NCBI GenBank assembly: GCA_965117015.1
Contig: OZ220747.1
Location: forward strand, 1,178,001 to 1,242,000
From: Aldehydirespirator sp965117015
GTDB lineage: Bacteria > Actinomycetota > Acidimicrobiia > Acidimicrobiales > Aldehydirespiratoraceae
Length of the DNA stretch: 64,000 bases
Direction: 5' to 3'
Positions 34,585-43,346 of this stretch are shown here, one piece after another (positions within the stretch are counted from its first letter, which is position 1; each line of letters begins with the position of its first letter). Below the pieces are notes generated by a model that was not told the DNA's origin, ran no database searches, and saw only the letters and a list, made by a program, of their open reading frames with translations. The position numbers and the translations under genes were made by a program.

Positions 34585-35979
34585 TCACACGCCTCCATCG
34601 ATCACATGCTTGTCGAACAAGTCGCGTATCTCTTGCAGCGTCCGCTCCTCGGTCACGCCGGGGATGTAGTTGGTGCCGGCCAGCGGCACCTTGGCCATGG
34701 CCGCGGCCTCGTGGGTCAGGGCGGCCAGGTCCTCGGGCTCCAGCGAGTGGATGTCGGTCTTGCCGCAGGCCCGGGCCAGCATCTGCACTTCCATGGTCAG
34801 GGTGATCAGGAAGTTGTAGACCCGCAGGGCGGCCTCGTCGACGTCGAGACGCTTGCGCAACTCGACGTCCTGGGTGGCCACTCCGACCGGGCAGCGACCG
34901 GTGTGGCAGTGGTAGCACTCGCCCGCAGGGACGCCGATCGTGCCCTCGTAGTCGGTGACTCCGGGGATCTCCTTGTTGCAGTTGAGCGCCATCAGAGCAG
35001 CGGTGCCCAGCGCGACCGCGTTGGCCCCGAGGGCCAGGCACTTGGCCACGTCGCCGCCGTTGCGGATGCCGCCTGCCACCACCAGGTCGATGTCGTCGGC
35101 CAGGCCCACATCCTCGAGGGCCCGGCGGGCCTCGGGGATGGCTGCCATCAGCGGGATGCCGGTCTCCTCGGTGGCGAGGTGGGGGCCCGCTCCGGTACCG
35201 CCCTCGGCGCCATCGAGATAGATCACATCGGGGCCGCACTTGGCTGCCATTCGCACGTCGTCGTAGACCCGGGCCGAGCCCAGCTTGAGCTGGATCGGGA
35301 TCTGGTAGTCGGTGGCCTCGCGCACCTCCTGGATCTTCAGCGACAGGTCGTCTGGGCCGAGCCAGTCGGGATGCCGGGCCGGGGAGCGCTGGTCGATGCC
35401 CGCCGGCAGCGAGCGCATCTCGGCCACCTGCTCGGTGACCTTCTGGCCCATGAGGTGACCGCCGAGGCCGACCTTGCAGCCCTGGCCGATGAAGAACTCC
35501 ACCGCGTCGGCCAGCATCAGATGATGGGGGTTGAAGCCGTAGCGGCTCTGGATGATCTGGTAGTACCACTTGGTGGACAGGTCGCGCTCGGGCGGGATCA
35601 TGCCGCCCTCGCCCGAGCATGTGGCGGTGCCGGCCATGGAAGCGCCCTTGGCCAGGGCCATCTTGGCCTCCAGCGACAGCGCGCCGAAGCTCATGCCGGT
35701 GATGTACACCGGGACTTCGAGCTCCAGGGGCTTGGCCGCGAAGCGCGAGCCGATCACCGTCTTGGTGTCGCACTTCTCGCGATAGCCCTCGATCACGAAC
35801 CGGGTGAGCGTTCCGGGCAGGAACACCAGCTCGTCCCAGTGGGGGATCTTCTTGAAGATCGAGAAGCCCCGCATCCGGTAGCGGCCCAGCTCGGACTTCA
35901 CGTGGATGTCGTTGATGACCTCCGGAGTAAAGATCCGGCTCTTGCCAAGGACATCGGTGCTCTTGTTGACTTCAGCCAT
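34585..35979 (-). CDS. mgsC: N-methylglutamate synthase, FMN/Fe-S subunit (GltB central-domain type)
   Basis: 464 aa, homologous to the FMN-binding and Fe-S core of glutamate synthase. GMSFGALSLEAKMALAKGA, GGTGAGPHLATEETGIPL, VAGGIRNGGDVAKCLALGA and the Fe-S cysteines in CYHCHTGRCPVG are clear. Stand-alone versions occur together with an amidotransferase and a GXGXG protein in N-methylglutamate synthase (MgsABC) and the related GlxBCD sets. With gmaS in the same operon, transfer of methylamine onto glutamate is the best reading. Nine bases separate it from mgsB. Confidence 0.85.
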   Translation of the reverse strand: MAEVNKSTDVLGKSRIFTPEVINDIHVKSELGRYRMRGFSIFKKIPHWDELVFLPGTLTRFVIEGYREKCDTKTVIGSRFAAKPLELEVPVYITGMSFGALSLEAKMALAKGASMAGTATCSGEGGMIPPERDLSTKWYYQIIQSRYGFNPHHLMLADAVEFFIGQGCKVGLGGHLMGQKVTEQVAEMRSLPAGIDQRSPARHPDWLGPDDLSLKIQEVREATDYQIPIQLKLGSARVYDDVRMAAKCGPDVIYLDGAEGGTGAGPHLATEETGIPLMAAIPEARRALEDVGLADDIDLVVAGGIRNGGDVAKCLALGANAVALGTAALMALNCNKEIPGVTDYEGTIGVPAGECYHCHTGRCPVGVATQDVELRKRLDVDEAALRVYNFLITLTMEVQMLARACGKTDIHSLEPEDLAALTHEAAAMAKVPLAGTNYIPGVTEERTLQEIRDLFDKHVIDGGV

Positions 35980-35988
35980 GGTCCACCC

Positions 35989-36783
35989 CTAATGGATTAC
36001 GAGCTTGCGCTCGGAGGGCTCCAGCGCGTCGTAGTTGTGGAGCTGCTTGCCGCAGACGAACTTCTGGAACTCGGGCGGATTCCCGAGCCCGTGGATGCGG
36101 AACTTGCGCTCGATCAGCTCGGTGTCGGCGTCGTCCCAATCGCCGGGCACGCAGTCGACGCCCAGGGAGCGCACCTTGCCGGCCACATAGATGGCGCCGT
36201 CGTACATCGAGTCGCCCAGGTTCATGCCCGCGTTACCGCAGATGATCTGGCGCCCCCGCTGCATCATGAACCCGGTGTTGATGCCGACGTCGCCCATCAC
36301 GATGATGGTGCCGCCCTTCTGATCGATGCCGGTGCGGGCTCCGACGTCGCCCTTCACGATCAAGTCGCCGCCGCGGATGGCGGCGCCGGTGAGAGAGCCG
36401 GCGCCACGCTCGATCGTCACCACTCCCGACATCATGTTCTCGGCCACCGACCAGCCCACCCGGCCGTTGATGGTGACCTCGGGGCCGTCGATGAGCCCGC
36501 AGGCGAACCAGCCGGGGCTGCCCTCGAAGTGGATGCGGCAGCGCTTGAGGATCCCCACCGCCAGCGAGTGCTTGGACGAGGGGTTGAGCACGGTCACGTC
36601 AGTGACGCCGTCGTTGTAGATGAGCTGGCGCAACGCCATGTTTATCTGGCGGATGGTCAGATCGGCCGCGTCGAAGCGGGCTCGATCGCCATCGACCTCG
36701 ATGTTGTCGGGCATGTCGGCATGGGGTTCCACCAGCCCCCGGGCGTCGTAGGAGACGCCGCTGCGCGAACCTGAACCGGGCAT
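35989..36783 (-). CDS. mgsB: N-methylglutamate synthase, GXGXG-domain subunit
   Basis: 264 aa beta-helix protein like the C-terminal alpha domain of glutamate synthase. Repeated G-x-x-x-G-x-x-x-G turns (AAIRGGDLIVKGDVGARTG, GGTIIVMGDVGINTG, GNAGMNLGDSMYDGAIYVAG) define the GXGXG fold. It is a structural, non-catalytic part of the synthase. Start ATG 36783 has GGGAG seven bases upstream; a longer frame overlaps mgsA and is rejected. It lies between mgsA (31-base gap) and mgsC. Confidence 0.84.
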   Translation of the reverse strand: MPGSGSRSGVSYDARGLVEPHADMPDNIEVDGDRARFDAADLTIRQINMALRQLIYNDGVTDVTVLNPSSKHSLAVGILKRCRIHFEGSPGWFACGLIDGPEVTINGRVGWSVAENMMSGVVTIERGAGSLTGAAIRGGDLIVKGDVGARTGIDQKGGTIIVMGDVGINTGFMMQRGRQIICGNAGMNLGDSMYDGAIYVAGKVRSLGVDCVPGDWDDADTELIERKFRIHGLGNPPEFQKFVCGKQLHNYDALEPSERKLVIH

Positions 36784-36814
36784 TAGAACTCCCCCGTCCT
36801 GTCGCGGCGCGGAC

Positions 36815-37744
36815 TCAGACCTGCCACACCAGCACCTCCCGCTCGTAGGGGTCGCGAGTCTCCACCTCGCGCTTGACCAGCGACCGGATAGCGACCTCCT
36901 CGGTGGCCACCGCCACCAGGGGATCGGACTCGAACAGCACCAGCGGCTTGGCCGCCATCTCGTCCTTGGCGATGCCGAGCTCATTGCCGGTCACGCACAC
37001 GTAGGTGAACACGCCGTCGAGGTCGTCGAGGCTGTGCTTCATGGCCGTCTCCAGCGAGAGGCCCCGCGCCATGTACTCGGCCAGGTACACCGCGATGATC
37101 TCGGAGTCGCACTCGCTCTGGAAGCGGTGACCGTGCTGCTCCAGGCGCCGGCGCCACTGGTGGTAGTTGGTGAGCTGGCCGTTGTGGACCACGGCCACAT
37201 CGGCGAACGGGTAGGCCCAGTAGGGGTGGGCGCTGGCCAGGTCGACCTCGGACTCGGTGGCCATGCGCACATGGCCGATGCCGTGCGTGCCCCGGAACGA
37301 GCCCAACTTGTACTGGCCGCTGACCGTCTGGGCGTCGCCCAGGTCCTTGATGATCTCCAACGAGTTGCCCAGCGACAGCACCTCGCAACCGGGAACATCC
37401 TCGAGGTAGTCGGCCAAGGCCTTGAGGTCGCCGCCGTAGCGGATGGTGGCCCGGAAGGCGTAGCCGGTGTCGCTGCTGACCGTGGCCACCTCGGCTCCGA
37501 TCTTGGCCAGGCGCGACTCGACCTCGGCCCGGTTGCGCTCCAAGCGCTCCTCCATGCCGAAGCCGGTGCTCTTGTTGGGCTCGGCCAGCACGAACCGGAT
37601 CACGACCAGGTCGTCGGCCGGTCCGTACACCGCGTAGCCGGTGGAGTCGGGCCCGCGGTGCTTCATCGACTGGAGCATGGCCGTGAGTTCGGCCCCTACA
37701 TCGGCTGTGCCGTCACGGTGTATCACGCCGGCTATGCCGCACAT
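36815..37744 (-). CDS. mgsA: N-methylglutamate synthase, glutamine amidotransferase subunit
   Basis: Class II (Ntn) amidotransferase-type protein, 309 aa. MCGIAGVIHRDG gives the catalytic Cys2 after Met removal; KHRGPDSTGYAVYG, IGHVRMATES and VVHNGQLTNY complete the glutamine site. In the N-methylglutamate pathway this subunit hydrolyses gamma-glutamylmethylamide and releases methylamine, which is channelled to MgsC. A purF or asnB-type partner is not present. AAGGGGGT precedes the ATG. It follows gmaS by 55 bases. Confidence 0.84.
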   Translation of the reverse strand: MCGIAGVIHRDGTADVGAELTAMLQSMKHRGPDSTGYAVYGPADDLVVIRFVLAEPNKSTGFGMEERLERNRAEVESRLAKIGAEVATVSSDTGYAFRATIRYGGDLKALADYLEDVPGCEVLSLGNSLEIIKDLGDAQTVSGQYKLGSFRGTHGIGHVRMATESEVDLASAHPYWAYPFADVAVVHNGQLTNYHQWRRRLEQHGHRFQSECDSEIIAVYLAEYMARGLSLETAMKHSLDDLDGVFTYVCVTGNELGIAKDEMAAKPLVLFESDPLVAVATEEVAIRSLVKREVETRDPYEREVLVWQV

Positions 37745-37799
37745 GGTTCTACCCCCTTGTTGAAGATGTCTTGATTCTGTCTCTTGGGTTCTATGGCCG

Positions 37800-39200
37800 T
37801 CAGGGCAGGACGTCCAGGTACTCCTCCACGTCCCAGTCCGTCACGGTGGCCAGGAACCGCTCCCACTCGTCGCCCTTGTAGTGGAAGAACACGTTGCTCA
37901 TCTCGCCCGGCAGGGCACGCATGACGACCTCATCGTTGCGCAGCGCCTCGAGGGCCTCGCCGAGAGTGAGCGGGATCTTCTTCACATCCTTGCCGGCCTC
38001 CATGGCCTCGTAGATGTTGCGCTCCTCGGGCTCGCCCGGATCGAGGCCGCGGTCGAGGCCGTCGTCCATGGCCTGCAGCAGGCCTGCGAAGGACAGGTGC
38101 GGGTTGACCGCGCTGTCCACCGAGCGGTACTCGAAGCGGCCCGGGGCGCTCACCCGCAGGGCGGTGGTGCGGTTCTGGAAGCCCCAGTCCGCGAACACCG
38201 GCGCCCAGAAGCCCGTGTCCCACAGGCGGCGGTAGGAGTTGACCGTCGGCGATGTGAGGCAGGTCAGGGCCTGGACGTGCTCCAGGATCCCGCCGATGGC
38301 CTTCATGCCGACAGGGCCGGGCAGCTGTGGATTGTCGCCCTCGGGCATGAACTTGTTGTTGCCGTCGGCGTCCCACAGCGAGATGTTGTGGTGGCAGCCG
38401 TTGGCCGACACCCCCATGAACGGCTTGGGCATGAAGCACGGGAAGGCGCCCAGCTCCCGGCCGACCTGCTTGCAGACCTGGCGGTAGGTGGTGAGCCGGT
38501 CGGCGGTGAGCTCGGCCCGGTCGAAGTTGAAGTTCAGCTCGAGCTGGCCGGGGGCGTCCTCGTGGTCGCCCTGGATCATGTCCAGCCCCATGGCCTCGCA
38601 GTACTCGATCACCCTGTGGATCAGGGGCTGCAACTCGGCGAACTGGTCGATGTGGTAGCAATTCGGCTTGGTCATGCCCTCGACGGTCGGCTTGCCGTCG
38701 GCATCGGCCTTGAGCCACATCATCTCGGGCTCGCAGCCGGCCCGCAGGTGCAGCCCGTGCTTGGCCTCGAACGCGGCGTGCTGGCGCCTGAGGTTCCCCC
38801 GGCAGTCGGAGGTGAGGTAGGCGCCCCCGTCGACCTCCTCCTCGCGGCCCCTGAACAGGGTGCACCACACCCGGGCCGTCCTGGAATCCCAGGGCAGGGG
38901 CATGAAGGTCTCGGGCTCGCCGATGCCGACCAGCTCGCGGGCTTCGGGGCCGTAGCCGATGTAGTTCCCGTGGCGGTCGATGAAGAGGTTGGCGGTGGAG
39001 CCGTACACCAGCTGGAAGCCCTTGCGGGCAATCATGCCGAAGTGCTTGGCCGGTATGCCCTTGCCCATGATCCGTCCCGTCACCGAGACGAACTGGCAGT
39101 ACAGGTACCGGATGTCGTCGGCGTCTATACGGGCCTCCACCTCTCGGATCTGCTCCTCGCGTCCGTCGGCGGTGACGAACCTCTCAAGATCAGTGGCCAT
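37800..39200 (-). CDS. gmaS: Gamma-glutamylmethylamide synthetase (glutamine synthetase family)
   Basis: ATP-dependent ligation of methylamine to glutamate; 466 aa. Glutamine synthetase metal and substrate residues are visible: CEPEMMW (E-x-E), QGDHEDAPGQLEL, NGCHHNISLWD, and APGRFEYRSVDSAVNPHLSFAGLL for the arginine and nucleotide site. Sequence alone cannot separate it from GlnT/type III-like enzymes; being first in the operon with mgsABC makes GmaS the best assignment. Start ATG 39200 (MATDLERF) has GGGGGAG just upstream; the frame continues further but without a ribosome site. Confidence 0.78.
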   Translation of the reverse strand: MATDLERFVTADGREEQIREVEARIDADDIRYLYCQFVSVTGRIMGKGIPAKHFGMIARKGFQLVYGSTANLFIDRHGNYIGYGPEARELVGIGEPETFMPLPWDSRTARVWCTLFRGREEEVDGGAYLTSDCRGNLRRQHAAFEAKHGLHLRAGCEPEMMWLKADADGKPTVEGMTKPNCYHIDQFAELQPLIHRVIEYCEAMGLDMIQGDHEDAPGQLELNFNFDRAELTADRLTTYRQVCKQVGRELGAFPCFMPKPFMGVSANGCHHNISLWDADGNNKFMPEGDNPQLPGPVGMKAIGGILEHVQALTCLTSPTVNSYRRLWDTGFWAPVFADWGFQNRTTALRVSAPGRFEYRSVDSAVNPHLSFAGLLQAMDDGLDRGLDPGEPEERNIYEAMEAGKDVKKIPLTLGEALEALRNDEVVMRALPGEMSNVFFHYKGDEWERFLATVTDWDVEEYLDVLP

Positions 39201-39404
39201 TTCTCCCCCTACGGGTGTGTTGGTGTTGCGGCGAAACCGTAGCGCTGTTGGCCGGAGCCTCGCCAATATGCCTCGAGCCGGACTCAACCCTAGCGCGCCG
39301 ACTCCCCGTATGTCTAATCAGAGTAGTGGATCTTTCCCCACATTACTGACACAGGTAGGGGCGGCTGCGGCTCTCGCCCGGACTGATCCGTAGAGTTGCC
39401 CGGG
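39201..39404. promoter_or_regulatory. Divergent promoter region between gmaS and the MFS gene
   Basis: This 204-base gap must hold promoters for the gmaS operon (minus) and the transporter (plus). An AT-richer patch lies at about 39310-39355. I looked for a glycine-type or other riboswitch architecture towards gmaS and found none, and I could not pick a convincing -35/-10 pair on either strand. Confidence 0.4.
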
Positions 39405-40847
39405 ATGCAACGGGTATCGCGGTCGGCCTGGCTGACACTTGCCGTGGTCTCGGTGGCCGTGTTCATGGTCGCGATGGAACTCACGATCATTGCTTTGGCA
39501 CTGCCAAAGATCCGGGCCGCGCTGGCGGGCGCCACGCCGGCTGCCCTCTCCTGGGTGGTGAACGCATACTCGATCGTGGTGGCCGCCCTGCTGCTGCTGT
39601 CGGGCTGGCTGGCCGACCGCTACGGCCGCAAGCGGGTGTTCCGCACCGGGTTGGCCCTGTTCGCGCTGGGCTCCGTCGCGGCCGGCGCCTCAACCAGCAT
39701 CGGGATGCTCATCGCGGCGCGGGCCCTGCAGGCGGTGGGCGGCTCCATGCAGTATCCCGCCGGTCTGGCCTTGCTGCTCGATGCGTTCCCCCGGAGCCGC
39801 CATCAGACAGCCATCGGCACCTGGGGGGCCGTGGGTGGTCTGGCCGCGGCGGTCGGACCGGCCTTGGGCGCAGTACTCATCGAAGCCTTCGGCTGGCGGG
39901 CCGTGTTCTATGTCAACGTGCCCGTGGCTCTGGCCGCCCTGGTGATCGGCGCCCGGGTCCTGCCAGAGAGCGCCCTGCCTCCGGCTCTTGTTCGCTCCGC
40001 TCACGGGCCGCTCGAGCCCAGGGGAGAGGTGCCCCCGGCCAGGGTGGACGTGATCGGCGTGCCGCTGGCGTCGGTGGGGGTGGGGGCGATCATCCTCGGA
40101 ATCGTTCAGGGTGAGACCTGGGGATGGGCGACCGCGGCCACGGTCACCTGTTTCGTAGCCGGAGCGCTGCTGGTGGCCGCCTTCGCATGGCGCAGCCAGC
40201 GCCACCCCGCACCACTGTTCGACCTCCAGTTGCTTCGCATCCGTTCGTTCATGCTCGGCAACCTCGGCTCGCTGTTCTTCGCAATCGGTTTCTTCGCCCT
40301 GCTCGTGCCGTTGCCGTCCTTCATCCAGGAAGTCTGGGGATGGTCGGCGCTGGAGACCGGGCTCGCATACTCGGTTGGACCCATGGTCTCGTTCCTGGTC
40401 GCGCCGCAGGCTGGCCGGCTGGCCGACCGAATCGGCAACGCCCCCCTCCTCACCGCCGGATCGGCCTGTGGCATGGCAGGACTGCTATGGCTCGTTCTGA
40501 CCATCTCCACCGATCCTTCGTTGGCGCGCCTTCTAGTGGCCACCGTCCTGGTGGGAGTGTCGGCAGGCACCGGCTTCTCGCAGTTGGTGGGCGCGGCGCT
40601 GCGCGACATTCCCCCGGAGCGCTACGCCATGGCCACCGCCGGTCGCACCACCTTCTTCCAACTCTCCGTGGCGTTCGCCATCGCCATCGCGTTCGCGATG
40701 ATCGGCCGGCCGGCCGGCACCGCGGCCCAGCTGGCTGCCTACAACACGGTGTGGATGGTGTGTGCCGGCGGCTACCTGTGCAACTTCGTGCTGTTCACCT
40801 TCATCTACCCCCGACGCCCCTTCCGGCCCGTAGAGTCGCGGCCGTGA
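39405..40847 (+). CDS. MFS drug/metabolite exporter (DHA2, 14-helix type)
   Basis: 480 aa with about 14 hydrophobic segments and the cytoplasmic motif A GWLADRYGRKRV, typical of EmrB/QacA exporters. Between helices near residues 190-215 there is a polar loop (PPALVRSAHGPLEPRGEVPP) encoded by the dispersed 31-bp element at 39984-40014. The start ATG 39405 is chosen over an upstream TTG three codons earlier. The gene overlaps the next one by GTGA. Substrate unknown; exported antibiotics or metabolites are possible. Confidence 0.82.
   Translation: MQRVSRSAWLTLAVVSVAVFMVAMELTIIALALPKIRAALAGATPAALSWVVNAYSIVVAALLLLSGWLADRYGRKRVFRTGLALFALGSVAAGASTSIGMLIAARALQAVGGSMQYPAGLALLLDAFPRSRHQTAIGTWGAVGGLAAAVGPALGAVLIEAFGWRAVFYVNVPVALAALVIGARVLPESALPPALVRSAHGPLEPRGEVPPARVDVIGVPLASVGVGAIILGIVQGETWGWATAATVTCFVAGALLVAAFAWRSQRHPAPLFDLQLLRIRSFMLGNLGSLFFAIGFFALLVPLPSFIQEVWGWSALETGLAYSVGPMVSFLVAPQAGRLADRIGNAPLLTAGSACGMAGLLWLVLTISTDPSLARLLVATVLVGVSAGTGFSQLVGAALRDIPPERYAMATAGRTTFFQLSVAFAIAIAFAMIGRPAGTAAQLAAYNTVWMVCAGGYLCNFVLFTFIYPRRPFRPVESRP
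39984..40014 (+). repeat. Dispersed 31-bp element inside the MFS gene
   Basis: GCTCTTGTTCGCT then CCGCTCACGGGCCGCTCG; 30 of 31 bases equal the two copies at 60281-60311 and 60325-60355. It is read in frame and gives the loop ALVRSAHGPLE, so the element seems to have been tolerated as an insertion in a cytoplasmic loop. Confidence 0.75.
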
Positions 40848-42139
40848 AATTCGGGATCTTCTACGAGCACCAGTTGCCCCGGCCCTGGCACGAGGGCGAC
40901 GAGCAGAGGCTCTTCAACGAGGCGCTGGAACAGGTGGAGCTGGCCGACCGGCTGGGCTTCGACTACGCCTGGGAGGTGGAGCACCACTTCCTCGAGGAGT
41001 ACTCGCACTCCTCCGCGCCCGAGGTTTTCCTGGCCGCGTGCAGCCAGCGCACCCGGCACATCCGGCTCGGTCACGGCATCGTGCTGATGCCCCCCGGCTA
41101 CAACCATCCCGCCCGGGTCGCCGAGCGGATCGCCACCCTCGACCTGGTGTCGGGCGGCCGGGTGGACTTCGGCACCGGCGAGTCGTCATCCATTCTGGAA
41201 CTCGGCGGCTTCGGCGTCCCGGTGGACGACAAGCGTCCGGCCTGGCAGGAGGCCGTCGAGCAGTGCTGCAACATGATGGCCATGGACCCCTACCCCGGCT
41301 ATGACGGCGACTTCTTCTCGATGCCGTGCCGCAACGTGGTGCCCAAGCCGGTGCAAAAGCCCCATCCCCCGCTGTGGGTGGCCTGCTCGAACCGGGAGAC
41401 GATCAAGCTGGCAGCCAGGCTGGGAATGGGTGCTCTCACCTTCTCCTTCGTCGATCCCGGCGACGCGGCCGCGTGGGTGCAGGACTACTACCGGATCCTC
41501 GAGACCGAGTGCGTGCCCATAGGCCACGCCATCAACCCCAACATCGCAATGGTCACCGGGTTGTCGATTCACCCCGATGAGCAGGAGGCGAAGCGCAGGG
41601 GACTAGACGGCTTCCAATTCTTCGGCTACGGGCTCGGTCACCACTACATCTTCGGCCAGCACAAGCCGGGGCGCACCGACATCTGGGCCGACTATCTGGC
41701 GGCCAGGCACACCATTGAGGACAGGGGCAACCAGAGCGGTATCGGCACGCCCGAGCAGGTTCGCAAGCACCTGCAGGGCTTCGCCGAGGCTGGTGTCGAC
41801 CAGGTCGTGTTCATCCAGCAGGGCGGCAACAACCGCCACGATCACATTTGCGAGACCCTCGAACTGTTCGCGACCGACGTGATGGGCGAGTTCGCCGAGT
41901 CCGAGGCCGAGCGGGAGCAAGCCAAGCTGGAGCGACTGGCTCCGGCCCTGGACGCGGCCATGGCTCGCAAGGCACCGATGCGAGTCCTCGATGACGACGA
42001 GATCCCGGTCTTCGAGGCACTGGGACGCAGCATCGTGGCCACTCTCCCGCCGGAGGAGGCCTCCCAGGTGGCCAAGACGGTCAAGGAGTGGGCGGAGACG
42101 GACATGCCGATCCACGTACCCGACGACTTCGGCACCTGA
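40844..42139 (+). CDS. Luciferase-like flavin-dependent monooxygenase (LLM class)
   Basis: 431 aa TIM-barrel flavoenzyme that uses reduced FMN or F420. The N terminus MKFGIFYEHQLPRP, EHHFLEEYSHSSAPEVFLAA, GHGIVLMPPGYNHPARVAERIATLDLVSGGRVDFGTG and PHPPLWVACSNRETI are standard for the family. An extra C-terminal helical region of about 70 residues follows the barrel. GTG start overlaps the exporter stop codon, so both are co-translated. Substrate not recognisable. Confidence 0.84.
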   Translation: MKFGIFYEHQLPRPWHEGDEQRLFNEALEQVELADRLGFDYAWEVEHHFLEEYSHSSAPEVFLAACSQRTRHIRLGHGIVLMPPGYNHPARVAERIATLDLVSGGRVDFGTGESSSILELGGFGVPVDDKRPAWQEAVEQCCNMMAMDPYPGYDGDFFSMPCRNVVPKPVQKPHPPLWVACSNRETIKLAARLGMGALTFSFVDPGDAAAWVQDYYRILETECVPIGHAINPNIAMVTGLSIHPDEQEAKRRGLDGFQFFGYGLGHHYIFGQHKPGRTDIWADYLAARHTIEDRGNQSGIGTPEQVRKHLQGFAEAGVDQVVFIQQGGNNRHDHICETLELFATDVMGEFAESEAEREQAKLERLAPALDAAMARKAPMRVLDDDEIPVFEALGRSIVATLPPEEASQVAKTVKEWAETDMPIHVPDDFGT

Positions 42140-42168
42140 CGATCACTCACCGCAGAGCGGCGGGCGCG

Positions 42169-42185
42169 GGCCCGATTATCGGGCC
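42169..42185. terminator. Bidirectional terminator candidate
   Basis: GGCCCGA-TTA-TCGGGCC is a perfect 7-bp stem with a three-base loop between the convergent luciferase-like and phosphotransferase genes; it includes the TAA stop of the latter. No T tract follows. Confidence 0.4.
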
Positions 42186-43327
42186 ATGAGATCCGGAGTC
42201 GGATTGTCGATTCCGAGCAGCACCGCCAGGGCTGCTGTGACCTGATTGCCCACGGCCGGATTCCGCTCCGGCGGCACGAAGCCGGCCGCAGTCAGCCGGT
42301 CACCCAGACGGATGAAGATGGTGCAGAAGCGCATAGCCCCGAACACCTCCCAGTAGTGGGGGTCGAGCACAGCACGTCCCGAGGCCTGCTCGTAGTGGGA
42401 GATCATCTCATTGCGGGTGGGATAGCCCTCGAGCCGTGCGATGCCCATGTCGTCGAAGGACATGCGGTCGAACATCAGCCACCATCCCATGTCGGCCTCC
42501 GTCGGGCTGAGGGCGCACACCTCCCAGTCGAGCACGGCCGCGGCCCGGTAGTCCTGCAGGATCATGTTGCCCAGCCGGGCGTCTCCCCACGTGAGCCCGA
42601 CGCGCTCGTCGTCGGGGTCGTTGGCCTCCAGCCAGTTGAGCGCGGCGTGCAGCACGGGATGCTCCCTGCCGGCCAGCTCCGAGATGACATGGTTGCGGTA
42701 CAGGTCGATCTGGAGCGCGGTCGTCGGCTGGCCGGTGCCGCTGGGGTCCAGCCAGCCCAGGTCCGCGACGCGCCAATCCAGGCTGTGAATACCGGCGATG
42801 GTGTCGATGGCCGAGAGCACCATGCGCCGGCGCTCCTCCGGCGTCGCCTCGTCCACCACGAAGCCCGCCTCGGTGTAGCGGGGCACGTCCGCGGGAATGC
42901 GGCCGTCAACGAAGCCCATCACGAAGAAGGGAGCGCCCAGCACCGCGGGGTCGGGCTCGTAGCCGAGGAGCGGCGGGACCGGGGCCACACCCGCTTCCGC
43001 CACTGCCTTCATCGCCCGGTACTGGAGTTCCACCGACACTTCGCAGTGCGGTGTCTGGGGCGGGAACATGCCGCCGTCGGCCGGCTCGATCCTCACGGCG
43101 TACCGGCTCCGGCGGTCGGTGCCGTCCTCGGTCCAGGCTGCGTCAAGGATCACCGTCTCGTTGGAGAACCCGGTGCTGACCGGAACCTCGATATCGACGA
43201 CTGCGAGGTCCCGTCTGGCGGGGAAGGCCCGCTGCATCCACTGCTGGAGGGCAGTCCGGTAGTGGCTGCGGTCGGTCCGGAACTTTGGGGCGTTGGGCAG
43301 CTCGCTCTCCGCCTGGTCACTCGACAC
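42176..43327 (-). CDS. APH-family phosphotransferase (ACAD10/FadE36-like)
   Basis: 383 aa protein of the aminoglycoside phosphotransferase/choline kinase fold that actinobacteria often pair with acyl-CoA dehydrogenases. LLGYEPDPAVLGAPFFVMGFVDG is typical of the N-lobe, LTWGDARLGNMI is the Brenner-type catalytic loop with histidine replaced by tryptophan but aspartate and asparagine kept, and AVLDWE holds the metal aspartate. GTG 43327 is the likely start; a longer frame would overlap the divergent thioesterase gene. Hydroxyacyl-CoA phosphorylation is a suggested role for the group. Confidence 0.77.
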   Translation of the reverse strand: MSSDQAESELPNAPKFRTDRSHYRTALQQWMQRAFPARRDLAVVDIEVPVSTGFSNETVILDAAWTEDGTDRRSRYAVRIEPADGGMFPPQTPHCEVSVELQYRAMKAVAEAGVAPVPPLLGYEPDPAVLGAPFFVMGFVDGRIPADVPRYTEAGFVVDEATPEERRRMVLSAIDTIAGIHSLDWRVADLGWLDPSGTGQPTTALQIDLYRNHVISELAGREHPVLHAALNWLEANDPDDERVGLTWGDARLGNMILQDYRAAAVLDWEVCALSPTEADMGWWLMFDRMSFDDMGIARLEGYPTRNEMISHYEQASGRAVLDPHYWEVFGAMRFCTIFIRLGDRLTAAGFVPPERNPAVGNQVTAALAVLLGIDNPTPDLMAR

Positions 43328-43346
43328 ACCGCGTAGTGTGCCGCAG

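Noticed and set aside
32302..36774. Very long plus-strand frames (650-750 codons) opposite the mgs operon
   Set aside because: They mirror the codon bias of mgsABC and the flavoprotein genes and show no recognisable domain.
39201..39404. Glycine or other riboswitch upstream of gmaS
   Set aside because: I compared the gap with the paired-aptamer pattern from memory and found no matching conserved core on either strand.
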